Shown: positions 12,323 through 25,152, counted from the first letter of the stretch. The stretch: 64,000 bases of DNA from Oxyruncus cristatus (GCA_013399855.1 VXAY01006827.1:1299460-1363459), one strand, 5' to 3'. The notes: generated by a model not told the origin, from the sequence alone. Made by a program: numbers and translations.

Positions 12323-14347
12323 TAAACTTAACTGCTCTAAAACACAGAAAACACTTTAATGAACTTTGTTGAAAATGCAAATGGAAAAGCTCAGAGAATC
12401 ATAAACCACTCATTTCACGCCGGTGCCGCAGCCAGTGACCAGTGTGAGGATCAGCTGGTGCTGACAGACCAGTTCCTCTCTGACAAGTTATCAGCTGAAG
12501 GCACGTGGGGAAATGCAGGTGCTGTGGCCTGTGCAGTCCCTCCACGAGACAGAGGGGAGAACCAGGTGGCTCTAAGAGACAAGGCGGCAGCAGGACAGGC
12601 ACAGGAAAGGCAGCGTTAATTCCCTGGGCAGTGACACAAATTGGCTTGAGCGATGCTTTCCCTTCTGACCAGGCAGATGGGAAAAGGTGCCCTTCCCTTG
12701 CTCTGAAGAGATTTTGCGTCCAAGTACAATCTGGCAACCCCACAAGCAGTAAATTCACAAGGAGAAGCAATGAGCAGTACTTTAGTTATGGCACGAGAAC
12801 ATTTTATGTTGTCATCTCTACCTTGGTACAAGCCCTCAGTGTAATTTCAGCTCAGGGGGAGGTTGCTTGTGAACCTAATATAAAATGGGAAGAATCGATG
12901 CAGCCTCCGGCCAAATGTGCGTGCACACCTTCTGGTTAAGTAACAAAGCAAACCAGCGAGGCAGGATCCCCCCCCTGCTTTATGGACCAGCAGGCAGCTC
13001 TCCTGCAGGGACCCCGCTCTCTGTGAGAGCGTCAGCCTGCCCAGACGGCCCCTCCAGTTCCTCCTGCCCAGGGGTAAGGCAGTGAAGTGTGGTCAGACCG
13101 CCGGCTATGACATGGATGACAAGATCACACCCCTGGGCGGAAACACACGATGCTGAAAACACTTCTGTCAGGCCCCTTTCCCCGGGAGGGCAGTGGCTGC
13201 TCTGCAGCCACGACAGAGACGTGGGCAACTACCCACAACCACCCAGAGCCACGGCAACCTGGGCAGTGCAGACCGTGGTGCCCCTTATCTGCCCCTGCTT
13301 TCAGCTTTCCTCACACGACTGTTTTATCGATGGGGCTGTGGCCTGCCAGGTTGCCAAGGGCATTTTCCTTTTACCCACATTCCAAGCTGAACATGCACAC
13401 AAACACACTAGAACCCTTGGGTTTAATCTGAGGCTTTCTGAGGTCAAAGCAAACCGTGACAAACGGGACTAAGAGCAGCCAAGTTAAACTGCGCTCTGAC
13501 AAAGCACTGGCCTCTCAAACACACCGTGCAGCTCGGTGCCAGGGCTGCACCACTACAGCTCAAGGGCCAGAAGGCCGAGCAGGGTGGATGGTCCTGGGGG
13601 AAGCACATCAGAAGTGGCTTTGAAGGATGGCCAGAAGCATCTGGATCAGGTGATCTGCACATGCAGGAGGACTGCTCCTCTTGGGAAACCAAATCCTCCC
13701 ACTGCCCTAGGGATGCTCCCCTGATGGTCCCCTGGCTCCCCACAGCACCAGGGAGGTCTGACTGGACAGGCCAGCCAGGTTGTCCAACTCACATGCTTGG
13801 GAACCACCTAATCCTCAGCAGCACAGGGGCTCCCCATTACAGAAATACGTGTTTGTGTCTCTGCTCCCTGGACTCGCTGCACTTCATCTGCTCTCCTGGG
13901 CTTTAAGCTCTAAGCAGACAGAGTTCACGCAGGTGGATTTGTCCTATAGAGCCCATGGTTTGGAAGGATAAACATGAGTACCCCCTAATCTGCCTGTTTC
14001 TTCTGCTCACTTCTCTCCTGCCACAACTGGCCAATTTACCTTTGCTGTTCATCCAGCCCAGCATTTACAGCATCTGGAAGACTCCAAAATTGACTGAGGG
14101 GTAAAAGAAAAAAGCTATGCTACATTCTCAGGCTTGGTTATGCAAAGCTTTGTGCAAACAGTGCTGCTGCCACCTTGGTGAAGAGGCCAGGAGGAGTGGA
14201 TGAGAAATCTTCACAGTGTGACTTAGCCCATGTCTGGTTGAGAATGCATCATCCACTTATAATTTAACCATTGTCACCTATTTTATGTGCAGAAACAGGA
14301 ATTACAAAAAAAATACCAAGGGCCATTTTTTCCTAAGTTGCAATCTC

Positions 14348-14353
14348 TTTATT
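14348..14353 (-). terminator. COMMD1: COMMD1 polyadenylation signal AATAAA
   Basis: On the minus strand the canonical AATAAA begins only three bases after the COMMD1 stop codon (TAA TCA AATAAA). Cleavage about 10-20 bases further on, near 14330-14338, would give a 3' UTR of only about 20-25 bases. No second good signal is needed to explain the 3' end, although more distal sites further left cannot be excluded. Confidence 0.8.
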
Positions 14354-14356
14354 TGA

Positions 14357-14464
14357 TTAAGTAGTCTGAGTCAACAAAGCCATACTCTCCTCTATTTCTG
14401 AGAGTTTCTTCACCATCTGGCTCACCTTGGCCTCGTCGAACTCCAGACAGAGAAACTCCGACTC
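14357..14464 (-). CDS. COMMD1: COMMD1 terminal coding exon (exon 3), C-terminal 35 residues of the COMM domain
   Basis: Minus-strand reading from a strong acceptor (ATTTTGTTTTGTAG, intron AG at 14465-14466) gives a phase-0 exon of 35 codons plus TAA. It begins ESEFLCLEFDEAKVSQ and ends with a leucine/glutamate amphipathic helix and TQTT. The start matches the last exon of human COMMD1 (ESEFLCLEFDE..., 36 residues after residue 154), including the exon phase, with conservative changes in the helix. COMMD1 is a roughly 190-residue subunit of the COMMD/CCDC22/CCDC93 (Commander) complex, which acts in endosomal recycling of copper transporters and other cargo. It also limits NF-kB activity. The COMM domain mediates COMMD-COMMD dimerisation, and this exon supplies its final strand and helix. 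Exons 1 and 2 are not in the window, so this entry is partial by position and not a broken gene. Confidence 0.93.
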   Translation of the reverse strand, partial: ESEFLCLEFDEAKVSQMVKKLSEIEESMALLTQTT

Positions 14465-17400
14465 CTACAAAACAAAATTGCAAGAACAATGTTTGAGGAA
14501 AATAATTACATTTGATCACTGTCCAGAAAGAAATGTTTGGCGAGGAATTTGACAGCTTAACTCCATTTGGCAGTGGGCTTTCTTGTATTTTCCTGAATAT
14601 TTTCCTGCCCTGAAGTACCTCTCAAAACATTCCTTGATTAGGAAGCACTGGAAAAGTCAAATCTCAAGCAATCCATTAGTTAACCCCTGAGGCTTTGTGA
14701 AGCATCATGCAGAAAACAGATCGCAGACCCCTGCTGCAGTTAACCATTCTCCCCTGAAGTGAGCAGAACTGGACAGCGACAGCCCAACCAGAGCAACTGC
14801 TGCAAACTGGGACTGCAAAGCAAATGCCTCTTCAGCTCCTGCTAAATCTCCCCAGTTTCAGCATCCCTGTTTTCCCAGACCCGACTAGGAAAACGACTTG
14901 AGCTGTCTTTCACAGAGCAGCTACTGCAGGAGAAGCTTTTCTCACCACCCCAAAATAATCCCAGTATCTCTAACACATTACAAGTCTCGTTTCACAGACA
15001 AGATCTGACAACAGCTTCTCTCCGTAACCCGACCTCTCTTTCCTCCACATGAGTTCCAGCCACGGGCTGATTTCCACCCTGACCTTTCAGGGAAGGAGTG
15101 GCAGTGCCATGTTATGCAGCCCTGGGTCCTGGTCCTTGACAAGATGACCTCAAAGGCCAAACTCCTGTTGACATGTCAGGCTTTCCAGCCACAACTCTGC
15201 ACCCCAAGTCATGGGAGCCCATCAACAGACTAAATCAGGCCAGGGTTTGCCCACGCAACCTTTAAGATCTGCTAAAGCTGATTTTATGGCTTAACCACAC
15301 GGGGAGCGTGAGCAGACAGGAGGAGACTGAGGTGCCTAGATCTGGAGGAGATGTTTTTGCATGAGCCTAAGGCATAAGGAGGACTTTTTTTCCCCCCTCT
15401 TCAGGTTTTGTCAGCTAAAAGGAATGTGAACTGCTCAAAACGAAACTCTTTGATTACACAAAGACGTTGCCACTTCATCCAAGTCTAAGTGTACTCACTG
15501 AGCATACTTTTAGCTATAAAGCAGATATAACTTTCCCATGTTGGTTGGATGGTGTCTGGTTATCAGCTTTCAAGTGGACCAACCTAAAATCTGACCAAGA
15601 GAGTTGTAAATCAGGCTTCTCAGAATTGAGCTTCAGTTTTATTTAATGCTTTGTTAGTTTATATCCTCCACGAAAAAAAAGAAGACAAAATAAGATGGAG
15701 CGGTGAAATGCAAACCTCCTTATTGCTCCCCTAAGGTGTCCTCCAGGCGAAGAACAGATTTGGTATCTCTGCTCACGAGCAGGAAGACACAAGGCATCCC
15801 TTTTGAGACACTTCTTACTGTTAAAAAAATAATTCAGCCCACTTGGCTCCTCTGCAGTTGAGCAAAACCAAAATGGAACAAATCAGTCGTTGATCGAAGC
15901 CCTAAAGCCCAGCACGTTTGCTGCCCAGGCTGAAACCCGGACTTCGGCTGAGCCCTCCACAGGGGTGGGACGTGGGCTTTGTGCACAAGTGGGGTTGTGA
16001 GAGCAGGTCGTGTGCAACGGGAACAGCTCCTGCATCCCCACCTTCAGGCTGGAAAGCCAAGCTCGATGCTTTCAGGAAGGTGTAGGAATGGGACATCCAT
16101 TTCCTGCAACTGTTCAAGTTTTCTCCCCGTGTGCTCTCCCACCCCTCCTCCCGTTTCACTCCTGAGCCTGGGCTTTAAAAAGGAGCTGCAAAACAAACAT
16201 CCAAGAAACACAAACTGCCCCCAGACTTGAATCAGGTCTTCTAGGAGCTGCAACGGCAGAGTGCTGCAAAAATATTTATATGAGAGACTAAAAGAAGCAC
16301 ATCTTTTTCTATCTTAGTAACTATACTTAAAAAAACCCCATGTATTTTTAGAAAACCAATGCTGACAACTTTAAAAAATACAATTGTTCTCTATGGCATC
16401 AGTTTGAGCAGCTACTTAAAATGGTTTCTAGCAACTTTGATACATCTAGTATTTTTTAACTTTTAGCCAGTATATTGGACCAACAAAAAGAAACCTCTCT
16501 GAATTCACATATCCTTTTATTTATATTCATATTAATTTCCAGTGTCACAGGGAGAGGGAGTCAACTGCACTTTCACACAGAAAGAGCTCCACAGTGTTCA
16601 AGAAACTGAGACAGTCTGAAACTGGACAGGGTTTGTCCAGTTAGATCCTATTCCACACGGAATGCAGTTGCATTTTAAAGCCACCAGCCAAGGCGCCAGA
16701 CCCACTCTTAAAAGCCTTCTCAACTTGACGTGGTGCTCTAAGATCATTATGGGTTCTTTGTAAAGGAATTATCCCATCTTGAATTACCAGGAAAACACTC
16801 TTTAGACAGTGAAAAAGCATCAGCTTCTGATGCCTGTGTGCAAACACAGCCAGCCAGCCAAGTACTTCTGGACTTCTGTACCCAGGCAGCTGCTTCTTGG
16901 AGCAATGGGAGTATTGTAGGGTTTTAGGTCTGATCCTTTTGGTACAGGCAATGCAGTCATTCGCCCTGCAGAGGCTGGGATTCAATGCGATTTCATTGCT
17001 CAGGAAGATATTTTAGTCTCCTGTCTTAGGTTTTGCCTTGGATTAGGATGTTTTAAAGATTTAGCTGTCCCTTGCACAAGTAAAAACCCAATCTGTAATG
17101 TCACCAGAAGCCCAAAGTGCCTTCAAACATCCTGGTACCTCTCATTGTAATTAAGAACCCACATTAATTGTCAGCCTTCCCCAATTTTTTTTTTGGTCAA
17201 CAGAGACAGAAAAGACATTCATTGCTTTTAGCAAGGACTAGCTGATAAAACAATTTTACAGCTGCAGTTATGCACTCATTCGTTAGCAAGGAAACCTTGT
17301 TCTTATTATCAGGTTTTGAGACTGTGGTAAGCAAAGTTCTTTACTAACAGAGGGTTTTTTCTTAATTAAAAGAATTGCAGAGCTCAGACTTCCAATAAAA

Positions 17401-17624
17401 GTTATTAACAAAAGTAGAAGAGTTCAGAAGTGTTGCCCTTTTTTTGCAGACTGAAGCCCAACCATTCAGTGACACGTGATTAAAATAAAAAGTAACTTCC
17501 TTCTCCACGTCTAGTCAGATGTGTGAAAGGGTGAATCAAAGAAATTTCTAGCATAACATTTCCCAGAGAAACAATTTCTGTTGCTTGTTAACAGCTTCTG
17601 AGTTCCTCATGGCTAAGCAACAAA

Positions 17625-17642
17625 TTTTTTTTTTTTTTTTTT
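17625..17642. repeat. poly(T) tract (poly(A) on minus strand)
   Basis: Eighteen T bases directly abut the Ig-like coding relic at 17643-17706, so on the minus strand the relic runs straight into poly(A). No AATAAA lies within the preceding 60 bases on that strand, which argues against a simple processed pseudogene tail. Confidence 0.85.
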
Positions 17643-17706
17643 GTACTCCATATAATTTTTGCTTCTGGATCACCAAGTATTCTGCATTTAAGAAGAACTT
17701 CTCCCT
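17643..17706 (-). pseudogene. possible Ig-like (I-set) domain coding relic or cryptic exon
   Basis: After a good acceptor (GGTTTTCCTGGCTAACAG, minus strand) an open frame reads GEVLLKCRILGDPEAKIIW. This follows the I-set immunoglobulin B-to-C strand pattern, with G-x-V-x-L-x-C, then G-x-P, then I-x-W, and with the usual twelve-residue step from the core cysteine to the tryptophan. Entry would be in phase 1, common for Ig exons. The frame then runs into an A18 tract and continues only as poly-lysine and short sequence to a stop, so no C-terminal half of an Ig fold follows. It may be a decayed exon, or a chance match of about 20 residues. I cannot name a parent gene. Low confidence. Confidence 0.18.
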
Positions 17707-18831
17707 CTGTTAGCCAGGAAAACCACCAAGTGTATGTTATGTAAGTAACTGAGTGTATCACAAATAAAGACTCCGGGGGCATGGCTGTCAAACCTTTTAG
17801 CACGTTGCATTTGCTTGGACAGTGGAACCAGCAGGGAACACCTCCAAACCAAGGTAATATTGTACTGTAATGTGCCTGGGGACAACTACATGTAGTTTTC
17901 CACCTGGACAGGTGCCTCAGTGTCCTGTGCAGAAGAGGTGGTGGCCAGGAGCCGCTTGCAGATCCCACCTGGCTCACCCCAGGCTGACCTGCAGGAAGAG
18001 GAGTCCAGGAAGAGGTCAGGCCTCGCCAGCCAGCCCAGCGGAATTCCATCGCTCCCCCGAGGAGTTCAGGCAGGATTATGTGTCTGAATAATACTTGTCT
18101 TAACATGCAGAACAAACACAAGGGTACATATGAAGCCACACACACATCACAAGCTAACCAGTAGTTTTATTTCAAACAGAATTATCTCTGTAAATACGCA
18201 TCTGAACCCAACCTTTGGCTTCCATTTTAAACCCACCTCAGAGATTGTGGGCTGGGCTCACATCAAAGCAGCAGGGCTATGGTTAAACCAGCGATGTGCT
18301 AACACCAGATGAGTATCTGCCCGTTCACAATACAAGCCCATCAGGCTGCAAACAGGAAAGCCAGCGGGGGATAAATAAAACAAGGAGCCGGTCCCAAGAC
18401 GTCACCAAGGCTGAACTTGTGGCCAGCTCGAATCACTCGGAGCGAGCACACAGGAAACGTGCCTGGGAATTCACAGCACACACATCTTCTCCAGAAACAC
18501 CCACGAGCAGAAGAGAACGTCATTTTGTTTCCAGTGCATTAATTCAAGAGATACTGATTTCAGAGTAAATCCACTTTTGCAAACAAGTATTAAGAGAATT
18601 GCTTCTCTGGAGTAAAAGAAGATGTATGCATGGGCTTAGATACAACCTGCTTCAGCAGGACAAGTTAGGGTTACAAAAAAAATCTGGTTTATCTGATGAT
18701 GGCAACTCCCCCACTTCCTCCAAATTTGCTAATTCCATGTAAATGCTACCTTAGTAAAACACCTGCAGGGACTACTCTGTAAATATTATCCCAAGTTACA
18801 AATGTAGTAGTATTTCAGCAGGAAAATCAAC

Positions 18832-19315
18832 CACAGAATCATAGGATGGTTTGGGTGGGATGGGGAGTTAAAGCTCATCTTGTTCCAAGCCCCTGCCCTG
18901 CGCAAAGACACCTTCCACTGCACCAGGTTGCTCCAAGCCCCATCCAACCTGGCCTTGAACATTTCCAGGGATGAGGCATCCATAGCTTCTCTGGGCAACC
19001 TGTGCCAGTGCCTCACCACCCTCACAGTTAAGAATTTCTTCCCAGTATTTATTCTAAACATACTCTCTTTTAGTTTAAAACCATTCCCTCTTGTCCTGTC
19101 AGTCCATGACACTCCATGTCCAAAGTCCCTCTCCAGCTCCCTTGTAGCCCCTTTAGCTACTGGAAGGGGCTCTAAGGTCTCCCCAGAGTCTTCTCCAGGC
19201 TGAACCATCCAAACTCTCTCATAGCAAACTCTCTCTGTCTCCACAGCAGAGGTGCTCCAGCCCTCAGAACATCTTTGTCACCCCCCTCTGGCCTCATTCC
19301 AACAGGTCCATGTGG
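18832..19315 (-). mobile_element. CR1 LINE, 3' end with ORF2 C-terminal remnant
   Basis: The plus strand begins CAGAATCATAGGATGGTTTG, the reverse complement of an avian CR1 3' terminus, so the element is on the minus strand with its 3' end at about 18832. On the minus strand a long open frame (18786-19244) carries the CR1 ORF2 C-terminal phrases RGNGFKLKESMFR, GKKFLTVRVVRHW, RLPREAMDA and FKARLDGAWSNLVQWK. The copy is 5'-truncated near 19315. It is relatively little diverged, since the frame is still largely intact. ORF2 encodes the endonuclease/reverse transcriptase of the element; only its tail remains here, so the copy is inactive. Confidence 0.93.
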
Positions 19316-21112
19316 ATTACTGGCCAATAATGGTCAACTTTACCTTATCATCTCCCATTTTATACCTTCCTTCCCTCACAGGAAGGTACCGAAGCTCCCT
19401 CCAGATGAACCTCCCTCCTTGCTGGCTCAGCACCAGAGCAGGTTTTGCCTGAGCCAGTACCATCAGCCCCTCGTGCTCACAAGCAAGAACTGCACATTCT
19501 CAGTTATCCCTGGTGTAATTTCTGAATCCCTAAAAGATTATAACTGTAGTTGAAAAAGAAAGTCTCTGGAAAGAGCCAGTGAGGAAACCTGACAGGAACT
19601 GCACCTTCATTTGGCAAGTAAAAAAATACAAACCAGTCCAAGTCCTTTTACCCTTTTTTACACAGTGCTCTGTCAGGGTCACTTGGATGGTTTTAAAGCC
19701 AATAGATTTAAAGTACAAAGTGGCTTTTTCAGTCATTCCTTGGCACATCAGCACTGCTGGGAGTCAGGGGAGCAGAGGTGTCTCTAAAGCAGCAGCAGAG
19801 AGCTGCCTGTGGAAACCCAGTGGCTCCAGTGTTCGAAGGAAGCCGGCAAATAGCCCTGGCCACTGCCAGGAGGCATTAACATGTCAGAGTTACTTCTCTA
19901 ACGTGGACAGAAACGATAAGATTCTATTCTATTATTTTCAAGGTCTAGCTGGACCTGCTTAGAGGCTTTCATTGATAAAGAAGTGCAAATCTTAATTAAA
20001 ACAAACAAACAAACAAAAGAAAGTAGTGTGTGTGGGGGGAGAGTAGGGGCGGGAAGAGAAAAAAATAAATTCCAGTCGCCCTCTCCCATTCCAAAAAAAT
20101 GCAAGAGAAAAGAAATAAAACCCAAAAAAGGTTCCAACACAACCAGAAATTCAAAATGGGAATTAGACACTTTGTAACAGTGCAAAGACACATTCTCCTT
20201 GGAAAAGGCACATCCAGAAGTCATTTTTGCAACAATGCTGCCAAGCTCTATGGGCCGAAGCCTCCCCTCCTTGTAGGCTATTTTTACTTACTCAGTACCG
20301 TGGGAATTTTTTATTGTACTGTCTGATAGCACAAAATAAATAAACCCCGATAAACCCAGCACTATCACTGGCTTCCCAAGCTTTCTTTGTGCGGCCTCTC
20401 CCTGACAACTGGTGCACACAATTCCCAGGTGACTCACCAGGGCTGCCTGGGCAAGAGGTGTTGGGGTTTGTTCTGCTACACGTGGCTTTAGTGACTCTTC
20501 CGTGCAAACGTCTGCAGCAGGAATGTCAAAATATGCAACTGAGCTGCACCTCCTCTTGCACGGACGGCCCAAAAAGAAGACAAATAATTGTATTCGACCT
20601 TGTATTTTCTTCTTCAAAGATTACAGCAATACCACATTAAACTGGTGATTCCACCGGGTGGAAATATTTCATGTCATATGTTTATGAGAGTGATTTATTT
20701 CTGCCATTTAGATTTCGTCTTGGGAATCCCTGATAAATGGTAAAAAAACCAACCAAACAAAAAACAAAACAAAGAACAGGGCTGCCACAAACCAAAGCAG
20801 AATGGTAAAAGTGTGAGATGCTGCATCAAATCTTCTATCACATTGAATCAACTGTGATCCCACTGCAAACTTCAGAAGTTATTTTTGTATTCATTAATAT
20901 TCTGCAAGATATACTGGGGCATATGATAATGACAGCAAGTCTAGATAATTCCAGGAAAAAAATGGAACGGATGGCAATCCATTGATTTCATATGACCATA
21001 TTTCTGACAATACTAAATTCATTGAGCTATTTTTGCTGCAAATCTATAATCACAGCCTTCAAAAACTCTAAGGCAAAGTGCAATTCATTTCCATAATACT
21101 GTATAAAATAAA

Positions 21113-21128
21113 GCACAAATATTTGTGC
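21113..21128. repeat. perfect 16-bp palindrome
   Basis: GCACAAATATTTGTGC is identical to its own reverse complement with no spacer. The adjacent bases do not extend the symmetry. Confidence 0.95.
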
Positions 21129-24093
21129 AAGAGAAAGTGCCTTTTAATTCTCCATTATTTTGGTATTACACGAACCAGGAACCTCTTAAGCGAATTATTA
21201 TTACATCCCCCACAGAAAAAAACCGCGAACTCGACTGCAGCTTTTTTAATACTTCTAATGTAACATCAAGCCTGTAATATCACAGATTAAACAGATAAAG
21301 GATTGCAGAAACTGGAACAATTCCAGGAGGATAAAACTAAGTCCCTGATACCGCACAGCAAATGTTATGTCATTCCTTTTACATTATCAGCCTCCTGAAA
21401 ACACTCTTACCTTGTATTTTATACCCTGCATGAAAAATGAGCGTTTATGGATATAGAGGCGCACATGCTTTAACCTCCTGCTCTTCCTGTCTTTTGGAAG
21501 CCCAGGTTTCTACTCAGGAAGTGTGAAAAAAAGAAAAAAACCCGAAACCACACTTTAATCAGTATATTAGTAGAACTAATTAGAAGGTAGCCTACTGTGT
21601 AGCTTTTCTGTGTTTCATATCAAACAGTTAACAAGAATAATATTAGTCTTAATAATTAGCAAGGAAAAAAGACAGTGCTTTTATGAAAGCCTTACACAAT
21701 TTCTATATGGCTGTGCTGTTTTCAAACTGATGGTATTATCCTGAATTGGCTTCTGTAAGCCCTTCGACTTCCTCTCCTTTTGATTGTTTTTTAAAATCAC
21801 TTTGATTTGTGCCTGTACCTGCTTTAACCTTATGTATTCCCTATATCCTACCCAGAGAACAGTCTCCTGCCCTGTGTGCTGCCCCTGCACAAACTCTTTT
21901 ATTACGGGAGTTCCTTATCCACACTTCCACTTAAAAACATCCCACCACAATGCACAAATAGAGAGGCTGACAATGAACAAATGGTGGATGTCTAGCACAG
22001 GTGATCACCCTGCATTTGTGACTGGTGATCTCTGATTTCCGTTCATTAGTGAAGGAGCCCTCAGTCACCCTAATGCTGAGCCACTTCATAGGGCAGCTTG
22101 CTGTGCTCAGAAAGGGAAGGTTATAGAAGCCACAGTTCTGCTGGTACCAACACAATCCAGGAAAAAACCAAACCTGCTCATGCTGACAAAATGCAAATTT
22201 TGTTCTCATCTATGGATGACTCTTTGCAAGGTTACACCTGTAACTTTTTATGTGGGCTTACCTGATCGATTGCTGTGTGCTAAGCCTGCTTACCCGGTTC
22301 CTCTGAGACCGTTTTACATCATCTTCAGCTATCTGAGACTCAAGTTACCCCATAAAATCTGCTGCAGTCACTGGCCACCACAGGAGCTTAACAGAATGGA
22401 AAACCCTTTATGGCTCCCCCTCACCAAAGAGTGGTGTATGTTTAGCTCTCTCCGTAATGTACACAGTATTTTGGTCTCCTGCCTGTCCACAGTTTAAGTC
22501 ACTAATTATAAAACTGTGAATTTCATAGGAAATTCCCACTGATTTCTCCATCCCAGTAATCAACTGGTTTCACAAACGTGAAGTGACCACAACAGGTTAA
22601 TAATGATTGTTTAAAAAGAGCCTGGTTTGTCCTCCTGAGCCCCCTCCATGCCAACAAGTGAGCACCAGTGCTCAGGGTGCAAAGTCAATCTGCCCCATGA
22701 AGCTGCATCTGCTTCACTTCAGCGCTTGGTAAGTGGGTAAACAGATGCAGAACCTCAAATCCCTCTGACGCAGCCGCAGTTTGAGATCTTGACCATTTCA
22801 CTGTCTGTCACATGAGGTTGTCTCCTACCTCTGGGCAATGCCCCTGCACAGCCTGTTCATCAGCCTGAATCCAGGGCCAGGTACCTACAGCAGTGCCCAG
22901 TGCATCCAGAGAATGCATTTCCACTTAGGAACAGGCTCGATTCATGCAAAATCCTCTTGGAATTGAGGTGTTGGACAAAATCTCTATCAAAGACACTCAA
23001 ATAAGATGTTCAGAGGCTCCTAAATTTTTAAGTCAATTCTTTTTCATAAGGGCACCAAAAGGCACCTTTCTGGCCTTGCCATAAACCTAGAGCTTACTAT
23101 TTCCAAGGTTTGGGGTTTTTTTCCCCCCCAAAAAAACATTATGGCACTTCCTATATAAAGGAAGATATTTAAGGAGAAACATTCAGAATATTTTTTTCCC
23201 CTCCTAGTCTTGATCTTGGATATGGACAAAGCAGTTTGGGGAAGGATTCAACCTGGCATGGGAAACACCAACTGTGTAAGTTGGTCAGAGTGGATGGCCA
23301 CTAAACATAGGGCTGGGTAACCCTAACCAAAGGCATTGCCACCACTGTTGCCTTCTTCAGATAGGAATGGAGTTGATAAGAGAACAAGAAGTGTTATGAT
23401 CTAACCCTTGGTGCAGGAGTGAAAAGTCAGATGTCTCCGTACCAAAACTGTTTATAAAAAAATAAAACAAAACCACACGCTCCCCCGACTTCCTCTCTGC
23501 CCCTGTAGACACCATTTTGACAAAGAAAGCACATCAAGACTGTTTTAGTTTGACTTACAGCATCTTTGAAGGCACAGCTGAGCTCGAGTTCTTTCACACC
23601 CTAAAACAATAAGCGTGGGACGTTTAATCTTTAACGTGAGCATTCTTCTTCTGCTGCTTGACTGCCTTGAAGCGAACAGGTGTAATGGTGTGCCAAATAA
23701 ATCACTTAACCTGCTTAGCCTAACTACACTGTCCTGGTATGCAGCTCTGGCTGGGTCTTGAGCCAGCTGTTATGTAAACAAAGGTGTAAACAGAGTTAAA
23801 ATCTCTAAGAAATGCATTTGCTCTCTGGCTCTTATTTGCACAAACTTTGTTTCCACTTGACATGCCTCAGAGACCTCCACGCAGATGGGCTGCAGGGATT
23901 TATTATCACTTAGCGTGAATCCTAGGAAGAAAGTCCTGCTCTTCCCCTTGTCCTGCAGACATGGCAGTTTCCTCCTTACAAGAAGATAAAACAGGCAATA
24001 CAGCTCTAGAGAGCTGTGACCCTTCAAGGTCGAGGCTTATTAAGGGAAGATATCTGAAGAATTCATCTAGAGGCTCGTGGTCAATTTTTAGGT

Positions 24094-24340
24094 ATCATAG
24101 AATAGTTTGGGTTGGAAGAGACATTTTAAGGTCATCTGGTCCAACTAGGGCCATCTAGTCCATCAAGAGCAGGGACATCTTCAGCTACACCAGGTTGCTC
24201 AGAGCCCTGTCCGACCTGACCTTGAATATTCCCAGGATGGGGCATCCACCGCCTCTCTGTGCAACCAATGCCAGTGTTTCACCACCCTCATTGTGAACAA
24301 TTTCTTCCTTATATCTAACCTGAATCTGCCCTCATAGACT
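24094..24340 (-). mobile_element. CR1 LINE 3'-end fragment
   Basis: The plus strand reads TCATAGAATAGTTTGGGTTG, then GGTCATCTGGTCCAACTAG, and later ACACCAGGTTGCTCAGAGCC, GGGGCATCCACCGCCTCT and AACAATTTCTTCCTTATAT. All are antisense landmarks of avian CR1 in correct order. The 3' end is at about 24094 and the copy is truncated near 24340. There appears to be a small internal duplication near 24145-24165 (CATCTGGTCCAAC and CATCTAGTCCATC). Confidence 0.9.
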
Positions 24341-25152
24341 GGTCATCACTGGGCAACCCTCCACGTGGGAGACGGTTCAGAAAAGCTTCACGCTTCATCT
24401 GGCAACAAACACAGCGTAAATTACACTGAAAGTTTCATATTATTTTTCCTCCTTTACAATAAAGCTTCTGGGGATCCTCTGCAATTCCAGTGTCTGCCAT
24501 AGGATGCAATCTTAGGGAAACAGTAAAATAATACATTTCAAATTCGTATGTATCTTTCTCCATGTGGATGCCCCAGTCCATGCCCATGGATATTTGGCAG
24601 GACTTAAGAGGTTTTAAAAGCAAAAATAAAACAAACAATGATACCTGCAAGCTTCACCAAACTGTACAGAGAGGCCCATAAAGACATCATAAAAAAATTC
24701 AAATTACCTTTGTGTTAGTGTGAGATTTGAATCAACGCATGTATTTAAAAACTAAAGGAAATACACCGTGTTTCTGGCAGGGTATCAGGTTCTCATCTTC
24801 TTGATCATGTTTTTTGCTGGCTCAGCTCAGCTCCCCCAGCACTGGTAGTCCTTCCACTGCTGGTGGTCACAAGGATGCCAGCGACGAGAAAGCTCCATCA
24901 TCATTAATTCAGGCTCTGTCTGCTGTGTCAGCTCTTCACTGATGAAGAGTCTCTCAGTGGAACCACTGCAAGGTGATGTGCTCTTCTCTGAAAGTCCTCT
25001 GCAGGGCACCTCAAAGGGTAAATGCCTCTCCTCACTTAGGATTTGTTACCTTCCTGTCCTGATCTGCGTTTTTCCACCTTGTTCGACAGCTGTACTTGTT
25101 TCCTTGTGCCGTGTTTTGTGTGGTTGGTGTTTTTAAGAGTGGCTTAGAGAGC

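Larger units (their letters stand above)
431..14330. other. intergenic region between the left CpG island and the COMMD1 3' end
   Basis: I see no convincing coding exon in these 14 kb on either strand. The longest open frames (for example 6071-6622 plus and 12399-12770 minus) have no recognisable domain and lie in locally GC-rich sequence where stops are rare. Positive content is limited to a short CR1 3' end near 6.1 kb, an inverted repeat at 7605-7730, a weak CpG cluster near 10.7 kb, an ancient CR1/L3-like fragment near 12.1 kb and short homopolymers. Subregions 600-6100, 6160-7600, 7735-10500 and 12330-14330 show nothing further that I can support. Confidence 0.6.

Noticed and set aside
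17588..18145. 185-codon minus-strand open frame
   Set aside because: Apart from the short Ig-like stretch near its end it has no recognisable domain. It passes through an A18 tract and a GC-rich segment where stops are scarce. Not called as a gene.
24717..24760. 44-base minus-strand exon-like segment (acceptor TATTTCCTTTAG, donor GTAATT)
   Set aside because: Its only open frame is incompatible in phase with the neighbouring candidates and it has no recognisable content.
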